From assembly GCF_900186985.1 (NCBI RefSeq), contig NZ_LT906447.1, forward strand, positions 310,001 to 374,000: DNA of 64,000 nucleotides. The letters are read 5' to 3'. The stretch is from Staphylococcus piscifermentans. GTDB lineage: Bacteria > Bacillota > Bacilli > Staphylococcales > Staphylococcaceae. A program made the position numbers and the translations under genes. The notes below the pieces were generated by a model. It saw nothing but the letters and a program-made list of their open reading frames with translations. It ran no database searches and was not told where the DNA came from. Position 1 is the first letter of the stretch. Every line of letters begins with the position of its first letter. Below are positions 17,141 to 25,641 of this stretch, in pieces.

Positions 17141-17230
17141 GTGTGGCAATTGTATGCTAAAAATGTTGTCCGATTTTCTCAAGTGATTATGAAGTTAATG
17201 AGAAAGTTAGTACGCAAACGTCGAAAATAA
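17141..17230 (+). CDS. 29-residue cationic amphipathic peptide, paralogue of the preceding one
   Basis: GTG at 17141 follows TTGAGGTGA with an eight-base gap from GAGG, a near-ideal site. The product starts MWQLYAKNVVRFSQ and ends VIMKLMRKLVRKRRK: one tryptophan near the N terminus, an amphipathic helix, and a very basic tail. The stop abuts a strong terminator, and only 18 bases separate it from the preceding peptide gene, so both form a short two-gene transcript. Conserved ribosome sites, the paralogous core and the terminator argue for real genes despite their size. No immunity or export gene is adjacent. Confidence 0.6.
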   Translation: MWQLYAKNVVRFSQVIMKLMRKLVRKRRK

Positions 17231-17268
17231 TCCTCCCGCCTTCATTGTAGAAATAATGGACGGGAGGA
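17231..17268. terminator. terminator between the peptide pair and the BCCT gene
   Basis: TCCTCCCG (17231-17238) pairs with CGGGAGGA (17261-17268), with an inner CATT/AATG pairing. It begins at the peptide gene stop and lies 22 bp from the stop of the convergent transporter gene. Confidence 0.85.
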
Positions 17269-17290
17269 CTTTCTTGTGTGTGGCTCTTAT

Positions 17291-18865
17291 TTATTTTTCA
17301 GAAGAAGAAGTAGAATGCAGAATTTCGGAATGTTGTTTGCTTGGTTTAAGGGTCAAACCTAGCGCTTTACGTTCGCGGTTGGCATCTTTATAGAATGAAA
17401 TGGTCATCAGTATAACGACAACACTGAACGGCAAGGCCGAAATAATCGCAGCGGATTGCAAGGCGTCTAGTCCTGTTGGGCCGCCTGCCAAGAGTAGTAC
17501 ATACGCTATGGCTGATAGTGCAAGTCCCCAAACAATCTTCACAAATCCAGCGGGCTGCAATGTACCATAAGCTGTCTGCATGCCGAGTACGAAAGTTGCC
17601 GAGTCGGCTGAGGTAATAAAGAATGAACCAATCAGTGCAAGGGCAATGATGGAAAGCACAATGCCCATTGGAAGCTCGTTAAAGATACCAAAGAGTTGGG
17701 TTTCAGGCGGCAATTTCAAGACTTCAGGATGCTTCTTGCCGATACTGATACCTGTAAGTCCGAAAACGCTGAACCAGAAAATACTGATAACGGTCGGTAC
17801 CATGAGTACAGCGATAACAAACTCACGGATAGAACGACCCTTTGAAATACGCGCGATGAAGACGCCGACGAATGGACTCCAACTCATCCACCAGCCCCAA
17901 TAGTAAACCGTCCATTTCTGCATCCAATCATGCTTTTGCTGATTAAGCGGTGCAGTATCTAAACTATTGAAAATAAGAGTATTGAGATAATCTCCAGTTG
18001 CGGAGGTCATTAAGTTCATAATGAGCAGCGTCGGTCCTACAATCAGCAGAATTAAGAACAGCAATGCGGCAAGAATCATATTTAAATTACTTAAGTACTG
18101 AATCCCTTTGCTGAGCCCGCTCCAAGCACTATATAAAAAGAGAACCGTTACGACTGCGATAATGATTCCTTGTACTAATTTGTTGTTCGGAACATGGAAA
18201 AGGTAATGCAGACCACCATTGATTTGCATGGCGCCGACACCAAGAGATACGGCTACTCCAATAATTGTCGCAAAAACTGCTAACACATCGACTACAGTGC
18301 CTGGCCAACGATCCACTCGACCACCTAAGATGGGGCGCAAGGTTTTAGAAATTAAGCCATCTTCGCCTTTTCGGAACTGGAAATAGGCGAGTGAAAGAGC
18401 AACAATACCGTATACTGCCCATGGATGGAAACCATAGTGCAAGAAACTAGCACGCAAGGAATCAGCTAAGGCTTCTCTCGTTTCTGGTTTAGCTGTCGGA
18501 GGCATCATATAATGTGAAATCGGTTCTGATGCACCATAGAATACTAAACCGATTCCCATGCCGGCACTAAAGAGCATGGTCAACCAAGAAACAGTATGGA
18601 ATTCCGGTTTGTCAGTCGGTTTGCCGAGTTTCAATTTACCGATTGGGCTGAAGACTAAGAAAATACAAAATGCTAACACTAAGGTAAAAATCAACATATA
18701 ATACCAACCGAAAGTTTCAGTTATCCAAGCTCCTAACGCACCAGAAATCTTACCGAATTGATTTGGAAAAATTGCTCCGATTAATACTAAAATTCCAACT
18801 ACGATAGAAGCATATGTAAAAACAGGTGAAAACGTCTTATGTGTGTGTGTATTTGGCGCTTTCAA
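17291..18865 (-). CDS. BCCT-family betaine/choline transporter (OpuD/BetT-like)
   Basis: Sodium- or proton-coupled uptake of glycine betaine or related trimethylammonium compounds as osmoprotectants. The 524-residue protein has about twelve membrane segments. The glycine-rich unwound helix with GMGIGLVFYGASEPISHY (about residues 100-117) and the aromatic-rich YYWGWWMSWSPFVGVFIARIS stretch near residue 320, which forms the substrate cage in BetP, are both intact. The start is TTG at 18865 behind AAAGGATGAT. It lies near the orphan OpuCC-like gene, giving a small osmoprotectant neighbourhood, but is convergently transcribed and independently terminated. Confidence 0.92.
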   Translation of the reverse strand: MKAPNTHTHKTFSPVFTYASIVVGILVLIGAIFPNQFGKISGALGAWITETFGWYYMLIFTLVLAFCIFLVFSPIGKLKLGKPTDKPEFHTVSWLTMLFSAGMGIGLVFYGASEPISHYMMPPTAKPETREALADSLRASFLHYGFHPWAVYGIVALSLAYFQFRKGEDGLISKTLRPILGGRVDRWPGTVVDVLAVFATIIGVAVSLGVGAMQINGGLHYLFHVPNNKLVQGIIIAVVTVLFLYSAWSGLSKGIQYLSNLNMILAALLFLILLIVGPTLLIMNLMTSATGDYLNTLIFNSLDTAPLNQQKHDWMQKWTVYYWGWWMSWSPFVGVFIARISKGRSIREFVIAVLMVPTVISIFWFSVFGLTGISIGKKHPEVLKLPPETQLFGIFNELPMGIVLSIIALALIGSFFITSADSATFVLGMQTAYGTLQPAGFVKIVWGLALSAIAYVLLLAGGPTGLDALQSAAIISALPFSVVVILMTISFYKDANRERKALGLTLKPSKQHSEILHSTSSSEK

Positions 18866-19101
18866 AACTTTATCATCCTTTCTATTTTAAAAATTGAGAA
18901 TTGAGTATAAAAAAAGCAAAGACGGTCTACATGCTATCATAGATTAAGGATAATTCAACTTTTAAAAATGACCTTAATTAGGGAATAGAGTGATTTTTTT
19001 AGAACGTAAATATAAAAATAGCGCTTTTTTTATATTTATACTGTATAATCATTAGTGTAAAACTGAATTTAGGCCTTAAATGAAAATTGGGAGGGAAGTT
19101 T

Positions 19102-20340
19102 ATGGAATATAAAGAGTTGAAGAAAATATTTCATATTTTTGGTGACAGCAACTTAGAAAGTGCATATCAAATGCGACTCAATTCATTCACAACTTTTTTA
19201 ACTAATATTTATATCAACCCTATAAGAGATCAAAACCAATACAAAACTGTTCGCTACCCAGTATTTATATGCATGACAACTAATATTACTAAAAAAATGG
19301 AAGAGATATTACTTAATACAGTTAAAATATCACGATTAACATTTTCGCAACCACCTATAGCAATGCAATCTTATTTAAATAAATTATTGATAAATGAACT
19401 GCAAAGTACGAACGAGAAGGAAAATGTGCGTAGTACAAAAGTTGAATTAGCTGAAATATTAAATAATGAAAAAGGTCAAACTAATAAAAAATTTCAAGGC
19501 CTTGTGAATCAATACAAACTACTTGGCAAACAAGAAATTGAAGTAAAAGAAGTGGCGGATTTTCGCAAGGTTTATGATTTGTTGTTATCGAATGATATTG
19601 AAAGTGCACATCAACCGGATGGAACGCGATTTAGAACTGAAGGCGTTGGAGTATTTGATACTTCGAAGGGCAAATGGTTGCATCGCAATGAATTCGGTGA
19701 GATTGAAATCAATGATTTTTTAAACAAGTTATTAAAATTTTGGGAGAATGAGGAAATTCCTTATCTAATCAGAATTGCAGCTTCGCACTATATGTTTGAA
19801 TATTTACATCCATTTTATGATGGCAACGGTAGATTGGGACGTTATTTAGTGGCGAAAATGCTGCATGATAAATTAGATCAAGTAACAGCACTGACGTTTT
19901 CCTATACTGTGAATCGCAATAAAAATAAATATGATAAAGCATTTGAAGCAGCTTCAGATTATTTCAATAAAGGGGAACTGACTCGGTTTGTTGAAATCAT
20001 GTTCGACCTGATAATTGAAGGACAAAAAAGTGCATTAGAAGATATGGAAAATAATGTACGAATGTTGAAACGTTTAAATCAAGGGTTAGAGCAACTTAAT
20101 TTGCCTAAAGAAGAATTTCAATTTTTAGCAGTATTAATCCAAGATAAAATTTTCGGCAGTACTTTATCTAGAATTAGTTTGCCTAATTTAACTGAAGTCT
20201 TAGAAATTTCGCGTCATAAAGTTAACAATATGGTAGATAAACATAATGATAAATTGAATTTAATCAAACAAAGACCTGCTGTTTATGAGTTAAAAGATGA
20301 GTTTATTGAAGGGTTACTTTCGCTTGATGTTGAAAAATAA
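19102..20340 (+). CDS. Fic domain protein
   Basis: Predicted to transfer AMP (or another nucleotide part) to a hydroxyl group on a target protein. The Fic signature HPFYDGNGRLGR starts at residue 236 with the catalytic histidine present, so the core looks active. An N-terminal helical domain covers about residues 1-100, and after the Fic core (about 110-320) comes a C-terminal winged-helix-like segment (about 340-405) typical of larger Fic proteins. The segment around residues 109-117 (RSTKVELAE) is where class II proteins carry the inhibitory [ST]xxxE[GN] helix; here E is followed by L. The start is ATG at 19102 behind GGGAGGGA, 15 bp inside the longest open frame. No antitoxin gene adjoins it. 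Confidence 0.88.
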   Translation: MEYKELKKIFHIFGDSNLESAYQMRLNSFTTFLTNIYINPIRDQNQYKTVRYPVFICMTTNITKKMEEILLNTVKISRLTFSQPPIAMQSYLNKLLINELQSTNEKENVRSTKVELAEILNNEKGQTNKKFQGLVNQYKLLGKQEIEVKEVADFRKVYDLLLSNDIESAHQPDGTRFRTEGVGVFDTSKGKWLHRNEFGEIEINDFLNKLLKFWENEEIPYLIRIAASHYMFEYLHPFYDGNGRLGRYLVAKMLHDKLDQVTALTFSYTVNRNKNKYDKAFEAASDYFNKGELTRFVEIMFDLIIEGQKSALEDMENNVRMLKRLNQGLEQLNLPKEEFQFLAVLIQDKIFGSTLSRISLPNLTEVLEISRHKVNNMVDKHNDKLNLIKQRPAVYELKDEFIEGLLSLDVEK

Positions 20341-20374
20341 AGATGGGCGAAGTATTGTAATTAACCACGCCGAT

Positions 20375-20657
20375 TCTAGACACAAGTTTCTGATAAGTGT
20401 CTAGAAAAGGGCGTAATCTAGACACAAGTTTTAGAGAAGTGTCTAGAAAAGCATGTAATCTAGACACAAGATTTCGAGAAGTGTCTAGAAAAGCATGTAA
20501 TCTGGACACAAGTTTCTGAGAAGTGTCTAGAAAAGCATGTAATCTAGACACAAGTTTCTGAGAAGTGTCTAGAAAAGCATGTAATCTAGACACAAGTTTT
20601 AGAGAAGTGTCTAGAAAAGGGTGTAATCTAGACACAAGATTTCGAGAAGTGTCTAGA
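20375..20657 (-). repeat. family-A hairpin repeats, array 2 (7 units, inverted)
   Basis: Seven 42-bp units of the A hairpin between convergent genes. The loops (AAGTTTCTGAGAA-like) are the reverse complement of those in the other arrays, so this one is inverted. No B repeats accompany it. Confidence 0.95.
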
Positions 20658-20702
20658 TTACACCGAAATCTCTCGCTGCATCGCTCACTCACGCCACAAA
20701 GG

Positions 20703-20734
20703 AAGGGCTAGAACACATCAATGTTCTAGCCCTT
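20703..20734. terminator. bidirectional terminator
   Basis: Perfect 13-bp stem AAGGGCTAGAACA/TGTTCTAGCCCTT with a 6-base loop, to the right of array 2 and before the end of the CPBP gene. Confidence 0.88.
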
Positions 20735-20827
20735 ATCTAGTTGCTACCTGAATAGAAAATAATTGCTTCAAGTATCAGCGGCTTCCGAAGCGCGACGGTA
20801 GTCTAATCCCACACCATCACTCTCAAA

Positions 20828-21586
20828 TCACGCCAAGAAAGCGAATGTATAAATGGACAGATCATAAATAACATGTGCGATATAAGTGACTAATAAATTT
20901 TTCGTTTTAACGTATGCTAATGAGTCGATAATTCGTCCTAATCCAATGACAAATATACATTGTGTAAAGTCCCATTGATATGTTGGCAAATGCAATAGTC
21001 CGAAAATAAGTGACGAACAAATTAATGCAAGCCATACTGCACGTTTACGTTTGTGCGGATTTCGGTGATAAAAGAATGTCAGACATGCTAATAAAGGAAT
21101 AAGTGCCATAAATTCTTCGCCGAATAATTGAATGATTGTTAAGAAACGTGACCATAAAAATTGTGGTAAAGCGTCGGTACCGCCATGTACTGCTGCTGCC
21201 GGGTTCGCTTTAACGCCTCCTGATAATGCTCCGACAACTCCTGATAAAGCAGAGCTTACAATTAAAGACAGTATGGCGAATACGATGATAGTTAAGATGT
21301 CCTTTTTATGTAAAGGTCGGAAGAGTTTCTTAGTATAACCACCAATTGTTAAATATAGTCCTAATACAGCGAATAGGGGTAAACTGATGGTTTGTAAAAA
21401 TTCATTCACTTTAAATGGAATGAACGGCAGATTCATTTTGGTTAACAGAATGAATCCGAAAATTAAGAACCCTATGATAATTGCCCATTTGCCAGTACTG
21501 ATCTTGATAGGCTTCCCGTTATAAAACGGAAAGTCTTTGTCTGGTTCTTCAATCCACAGTCTGCCAGGTTGTCGTGTCTTACTCAC
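20828..21586 (-). CDS. CPBP-family intramembrane metalloprotease
   Basis: CAAX-protease/bacteriocin-processing (Abi) family membrane protein. Of 252 residues, six to seven segments are hydrophobic. The family motifs are present: EEFMALIP (the EExxA motif, about residue 155), FGLLHLPTYQWD (second motif, about 195) and HVIYDLS (third motif, about 238). These supply the glutamates and histidines of the proposed active site. Substrates are unknown; relatives process prenylated proteins, bacteriocins or membrane-stress signals. It is a single gene, starting with ATG at 21586. An internal glycine/alanine-rich loop (about residues 118-140) is extracytoplasmic. Confidence 0.87.
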   Translation of the reverse strand: MSKTRQPGRLWIEEPDKDFPFYNGKPIKISTGKWAIIIGFLIFGFILLTKMNLPFIPFKVNEFLQTISLPLFAVLGLYLTIGGYTKKLFRPLHKKDILTIIVFAILSLIVSSALSGVVGALSGGVKANPAAAVHGGTDALPQFLWSRFLTIIQLFGEEFMALIPLLACLTFFYHRNPHKRKRAVWLALICSSLIFGLLHLPTYQWDFTQCIFVIGLGRIIDSLAYVKTKNLLVTYIAHVIYDLSIYTFAFLA

Positions 21587-21824
21587 TTTATCTACTCCTT
21601 TAATAAATTTCCATCGTACATTTAATATTTTTAATTATAAAAAGTTACTTATTAAGTATACCCGAAAGATAGTTTTTATAGGGCAACCTTACAAAAACGT
21701 TATAGAGAAATTTTTTGAGCTTTCCACTTTTCAAAGCTTTCTTTTCAATTGACAAGTGGACAGTTATCCGTTTATGATTGGAACGAGTTTTAAAAGGGAA
21801 CTTTGAATTTGAGGAGGTCATGTA

Positions 21825-22643
21825 ATGAGTAAATCAATTTTGGTGATTGGTGCGACTGGCAAACAAGGTTTTGCGGTGGTAGAAGCGTTATTGAACAAAG
21901 GTTGGCAGGTACGTGCATTCACGAGAAATAAAGAAAATGAGAAGTTAGCGCGTATTGAAAGCGATAAATTGGATATATTTGAGGGAGATTTGAGCAATCC
22001 GGAATCGATTGCGCGTGCGATGGAGAATCAATATGGCGTGTACAGTGTGCAGCCGATTATTCGCGAAGATCCGGAAGAGGAGCTGCGCCAAGGGAAGATG
22101 ATTATTGAAGAAGCGGAAGATGCGGGCGTGCATTTTGTTGTGTATAGGACGGCTGGCGGTGTCAACCGTGACCGTACGGGTCCGCATTTCGAAGCGTTGG
22201 CGCAAATTGAAGATACCTTGAAAGCATCGCGATTGAATTACGCTATTATCAAGCCGTCATTCTTTATGGACAATTTCTTGCGTATCGTGAAAGAACGCGG
22301 CGGTCGATTAATTATTCCAGAATTTATTAATCCGACAATAAGATTTGCGATGATTTCTTCTATAGATATAGCACGAATTGCGGCTGAAATCTTTGCCCAT
22401 CCTAAAAAGTACAACCACGAAGAAATTGAAATTGCCTCTGATGAGTTGATGTTGAATGAAGTAGTGGCAGAGTTTGTAGAGGCGACGGGCAAACCTGCAA
22501 CAATTGAAGGCGATTTTGTCAGCGGTACAGCAGAACGTTCGTGGCTCGAAGACCATGGTTACGTGGTAGATTTCGATCAAATGGATGCCATTAATCCAGA
22601 ACGATTGAAATTGAGAGAGTGGATTCGTCGCCAAAACTTTTAA
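21825..22643 (+). CDS. NmrA-family NAD(P)-binding protein
   Basis: Atypical short-chain dehydrogenase/reductase of the NmrA/isoflavone-reductase type, acting either as an oxidoreductase or as an NAD(P)-sensing regulator. The Rossmann motif GATGKQG is at residues about 9-15, and an RTAGGV segment near 107 replaces the usual catalytic tyrosine region, as in NmrA-like redox sensors. The 272-residue length fits. ATG at 21825 has an excellent GAGGAGGT. The TetR gene begins 18 bp after the stop and the SDR gene follows, so the three form one cluster. Confidence 0.88.
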   Translation: MSKSILVIGATGKQGFAVVEALLNKGWQVRAFTRNKENEKLARIESDKLDIFEGDLSNPESIARAMENQYGVYSVQPIIREDPEEELRQGKMIIEEAEDAGVHFVVYRTAGGVNRDRTGPHFEALAQIEDTLKASRLNYAIIKPSFFMDNFLRIVKERGGRLIIPEFINPTIRFAMISSIDIARIAAEIFAHPKKYNHEEIEIASDELMLNEVVAEFVEATGKPATIEGDFVSGTAERSWLEDHGYVVDFDQMDAINPERLKLREWIRRQNF

Positions 22644-22661
22644 CATCAAAGAGGTGCAGGA

Positions 22662-23207
22662 ATGATGAGAAGAGATGCAATTGAAAACCGGCAACGTATC
22701 GAAACATGTGCGCGTCAACTCTTTATCGACAAAGGTGTCGACAACGTCAGCATGAATCAGATTTCCAAGACGCTCGGCATCGGCATGGCAACGCTCTATC
22801 GGAACTTCGAAGACAAGCCAGCCCTGTGCTATCAGCTGATTGAAAATGATTTCGCTGCATTATTTACCGACATGCATGCAGTGTTGGATGATTCGGGAAA
22901 AGAAAGCTCCGAAAAGTTCGAGGCTCTTTTAGAAGCGTTCTTAACTTTTAAAAAAGCCCATGAAGATTTGCTGCGATGTGTGGAGGGTAATAAGAAACGC
23001 ACCTCGTTCAAGCAGCAGCCTGCTTACGAGGAGTTATTTAAGATTTTTTATGCAGTGCTCAGTCAGAGTGATGATGTCACATGGAATACGTTTAAGACGG
23101 ATATGTTGTTGAATAGTTTGACGACGAATATGTATCAGTTTCAGTTGGAGGAGCGTGGTTTGACGGACGCGCAGCTGAAGCGGTATTTATTGAAGATGTT
23201 TGAATAG
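22662..23207 (+). CDS. TetR-family transcriptional regulator
   Basis: Helix-turn-helix repressor. Residues about 8-55 form the TetR DNA-binding domain (ARQLFIDKGVDNVSMNQISK, then TLGIGMATLYRNFEDK). The remaining residues up to 181 are the ligand/dimer domain. It sits between the NmrA-like and SDR genes with short gaps (18 and 12 bp), so it is probably autoregulated with them, and the inducer may be a substrate of these enzymes. Start ATG at 22662 with AGAGGTG. Confidence 0.9.
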   Translation: MMRRDAIENRQRIETCARQLFIDKGVDNVSMNQISKTLGIGMATLYRNFEDKPALCYQLIENDFAALFTDMHAVLDDSGKESSEKFEALLEAFLTFKKAHEDLLRCVEGNKKRTSFKQQPAYEELFKIFYAVLSQSDDVTWNTFKTDMLLNSLTTNMYQFQLEERGLTDAQLKRYLLKMFE

Positions 23208-23219
23208 GAGGCGTTATTG

Positions 23220-23921
23220 ATGAGAGTTGTATTAATTACAGGCGGCAATAAAGGCTTGGGTTATGAAACGGCGAAAGCGTTGAAGGATAAAGGTTATCGT
23301 GTGTACATTGGTTCGCGTGATGAAGGTCGCGGTAAAAAAGCGGCGGAAGAACTCGGCGTGAAGAGCGTGCAGCTGGATGTGACTGAAGTGGAGACTTTGC
23401 GTAATGCGGCACATGAGATTCGTGAAGCGGAAGGTCGCTTGGATATCTTGATTAATAATGCTGGGATTTCTGGCGATGTGAAGAAAGTCGATGAAGTAAC
23501 GGGTGCAGATGTCGAGCGTGTGTATGATACGAATGTCTTCGGCGTGGTGCGCACGATTCATATGTTTGTACCGTTATTGGAACAATCTGAGCAGCCTGTC
23601 ATTGTGAATGTCAGCAGCGGCTTAGGCTCATTCGGCATGGTGACTGATCCGGATACTCAAGAGTCTAAAGTGAACTCGTTAGCATATTGTTCATCGAAAT
23701 CAGCTGTGACGATGTTGACGGTGCAATATGCGAAAGGCTTGCCGCATATGCAAGTGAATGCTGCGGATCCGGGTCCGACGAATACAGACTTAGTGGGCGA
23801 TTTCAGTAATAATTCGAAGCCCGCTTCTCAAGGCATTGTGCCTATTGTGAAGTTGGCAACAATTGATAAAGATGGCCCGACTGGAAAATTTGTCGGCGTA
23901 GATGGCGAGATGCCTTGGTAA
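23220..23921 (+). CDS. short-chain dehydrogenase/reductase
   Basis: Classical SDR oxidoreductase using NAD(P). GGNKGLG (residues 8-14) binds the cofactor, NNAG is at 79-82, a serine lies at 132-133 and the catalytic Y156/K160 pair is in YCSSK. The 233-residue length is standard. ATG at 23220 is chosen over TTG at 23217 because AGGAGG is better placed. It is the last gene of the NmrA-TetR-SDR cluster and is closed by hairpins. The natural substrate is unknown; carbonyl detoxification is plausible given a TetR partner. The coding strand is strongly G-rich towards array 3. Confidence 0.9.
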   Translation: MRVVLITGGNKGLGYETAKALKDKGYRVYIGSRDEGRGKKAAEELGVKSVQLDVTEVETLRNAAHEIREAEGRLDILINNAGISGDVKKVDEVTGADVERVYDTNVFGVVRTIHMFVPLLEQSEQPVIVNVSSGLGSFGMVTDPDTQESKVNSLAYCSSKSAVTMLTVQYAKGLPHMQVNAADPGPTNTDLVGDFSNNSKPASQGIVPIVKLATIDKDGPTGKFVGVDGEMPW

Positions 23922-23988
23922 TGGTAGCGGAAATCAGCTGTGCAAAGGCGCAGCTGATTATTTTGAGAGTTACTGCCAAATAAGGAAG

Positions 23989-24028
23989 CAGGAATTGAAA
24001 CAAGCGAGTGTTTCAATTCCTGTTTTTT
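23989..24028 (+). terminator. terminator after the SDR gene
   Basis: Perfect 14-bp stem CAGGAATTGAAACA/TGTTTCAATTCCTG with a 6-base loop and six T. A second hairpin, AATCAGCTG/CAGCTGATT (23932-23959), precedes it. Confidence 0.92.
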
Positions 24029-24083
24029 AGGTTGTTGTTTGTAGCGATGCGAATGAGAGCGAACGTGTCCAATATACTGATTT

Positions 24084-24324
24084 TCTAGACACAACTCAAA
24101 AAGAAGTGTCCAGATTCGGGTGTTTTCTAGACACAACTCAGCAAGAAGTGTCTAGATTCGGGTGTTTTCTAGACACAACTCAAAAAGAAGTGTCCAGATT
24201 CGGGTGTTTTCTAGACACAACTCAGCAAGAAGTGTCTAGATTCGGGCGTTTTCTAGACACAACTCAGCAAAAAGTGTCCAGATTCGGGTGTTTTCTAGAC
24301 ACAACTCAGCAAGAAGTGTCTAGA
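24084..24324 (+). repeat. family-A hairpin repeats, array 3 (6 units)
   Basis: Six 42-bp A hairpin units between convergent genes, preceded by a single half B arm (TGTCCAATA near 24066). Loops alternate between AACTCAAAAAGAA and AACTCAGCAAGAA types, and right arms alternate TCCAGA with TCTAGA. Confidence 0.95.
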
Positions 24325-24371
24325 TTCCCGATGCGAACTGAGCAACCGCCACTTACCCAGCTACACCAACC

Positions 24372-24821
24372 TCATTTCGTCTCACGCTCCTCATCCATCT
24401 TTTCTTTATTTTTCGCAATGGCCGCTAAGACTTGATCGACGCATGCATCCATATCTTTGAAGACTTCATGCTTCTCCCAGAAACGCAGCACCGTATACCC
24501 CATTTCCTCAAGCTTGGCATTCACTTCCTCGTCACGCTCCATATTGCGCTCCAACTTCGGTATCCAGTAATCGCGATTCGTATGGATACGCTTCCGCTTC
24601 ACATTCTCCCAATCGTAACCATGCCAGAACTCGCCATCCACAAAGACCAGTACATTATATTTCGTAATCGCAATATCCGGCGTACCCGGCAACTTCTTAT
24701 AATTTTTGAAATAACGCACACCCTCATGCCACAAAGCCTTAGCCAACTGTGTCTCAGCCTTGCCGCCAGTGCCTCTGATTTTCGACATCATTTTAGAACG
24801 ATACGCTTTAGATTCAGCCAC
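24372..24821 (-). CDS. vsr: Vsr-type very short patch repair endonuclease (orphan)
   Basis: Nicks DNA at T:G mismatches that arise by deamination of 5-methylcytosine. Family features from the start at 24821: RSKMMSKIRG (residues 8-17), the catalytic aspartate in PGTPD (residue 49) and FVDGEFWHG (60-68) supplying the active-site histidine, then NRDYWIPKLERN. The 149-residue length is normal. GTG at 24821 is preferred because GAGGTGA is six bases upstream; the ATG at 24827 touches that site. Vsr genes normally sit beside a cytosine-5 methyltransferase, and none is present here. On the plus strand the coding DNA is C-rich, opposite in skew to the SDR gene across array 3. Confidence 0.88.
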   Translation of the reverse strand: MAESKAYRSKMMSKIRGTGGKAETQLAKALWHEGVRYFKNYKKLPGTPDIAITKYNVLVFVDGEFWHGYDWENVKRKRIHTNRDYWIPKLERNMERDEEVNAKLEEMGYTVLRFWEKHEVFKDMDACVDQVLAAIAKNKEKMDEERETK

Positions 24822-25066
24822 ATTCATTCACCTCTGCTTCGTCATACTCTTACTCTATCTATTCCCACGAACCCGCAGCACTATGCAGCTCAACACGATC
24901 GATACCCACGCTTCGTTCATAATTTCGCACCATGCATGCCCGCATAAGCCCTGTGTCAAGAACTCTTCCGTGACTTCAACCTCTCCAAAGCCCTCTTTTA
25001 AAAAAGAAAACTTAAAGAGTGCAGCCCCGTTAAGATACCGTTGAATATTAGAATCGCAAAGCCCCC

Positions 25067-25092
25067 CTTTAACATCCCGCAGATACGGGTAT
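25067..25092 (+). promoter_or_regulatory. possible sigma-B promoter upstream of tspO
   Basis: CTTTAA, 14 bases, GGGTAT: one mismatch to the staphylococcal sigma-B consensus GTTTAA-N12-15-GGGTAT. It ends 36 bp before the tspO ATG. The rest of the 24828-25128 gap shows no gene. Confidence 0.45.
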
Positions 25093-25128
25093 AGAGGAAT
25101 TAATGAGTAGAAAAGGCAGGCTGATAAA

Positions 25129-25617
25129 ATGAATAAACCATTGAAAGTGATTAGAAATATTGTACATTTGGCAACTCCGACTGTGGGTGGCATGTTGATC
25201 GGACGTTATGCGACGAGTAATGCGCGTGAAGATTATCATGAAGAAAAGAATCCGCCGTTATCGCCGCCGGGTATTACGTTTCCTATCGTGTGGACAGGTT
25301 TGTATGCGGCGATGGGCATTGCTTATACCGTAGCGCGTAATGTCAGCAAAGATAAATCGGTGCCGATTTCGCATTATACACAACTCGGCTTAAATTTCTT
25401 ATGGTCGATTTTATATTTCAGATATAAGTTAAGAGGCACGGCGCTAATTGAAAGTTATGCACTCTTCGCAGCGGTCGTCGTGACTGCAGTTAACTTTTAC
25501 AAAGCAGATAAAGTGAGCGGTCTCTTAATGATTCCTTATGCGGCTTGGTGTGCTTTCGCTAGTTATTTAGCAACAGGCAGTTGGATTCTGAATAAAGATA
25601 ACGGTGACGTACAATAA
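25129..25617 (+). CDS. tspO: TspO/MBR-family membrane protein
   Basis: Five-helix tryptophan-rich sensory protein that binds porphyrins and is tied to stress and tetrapyrrole handling in bacteria. The product is 162 residues. The conserved loop LSPPGITFPIVWTGLYAAMG (about residues 44-63) and the later LNFLWSILYF and YAAWCAFASYLA stretches identify the family. It has five hydrophobic segments and no signal peptide. The patatin gene starts 24 bp downstream and tenA 30 bp after that, so a three-gene operon is likely. A sigma-B-like promoter precedes it, which would suit a stress gene. Confidence 0.87.
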   Translation: MNKPLKVIRNIVHLATPTVGGMLIGRYATSNAREDYHEEKNPPLSPPGITFPIVWTGLYAAMGIAYTVARNVSKDKSVPISHYTQLGLNFLWSILYFRYKLRGTALIESYALFAAVVVTAVNFYKADKVSGLLMIPYAAWCAFASYLATGSWILNKDNGDVQ

Positions 25618-25641
25618 TTTTTACAAAGGAAGTGAATTTAT

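Noticed and set aside
24432..24947. Plus-strand frame of 171 codons opposite vsr
   Set aside because: The Vsr motifs on the minus strand are unambiguous; the plus product is a histidine/leucine/isoleucine-rich shadow without a ribosome site.
24855..25193. Minus-strand frame overlapping the start of tspO
   Set aside because: It overlaps a recognised gene and promoter, and has no ribosome site or recognisable domain.
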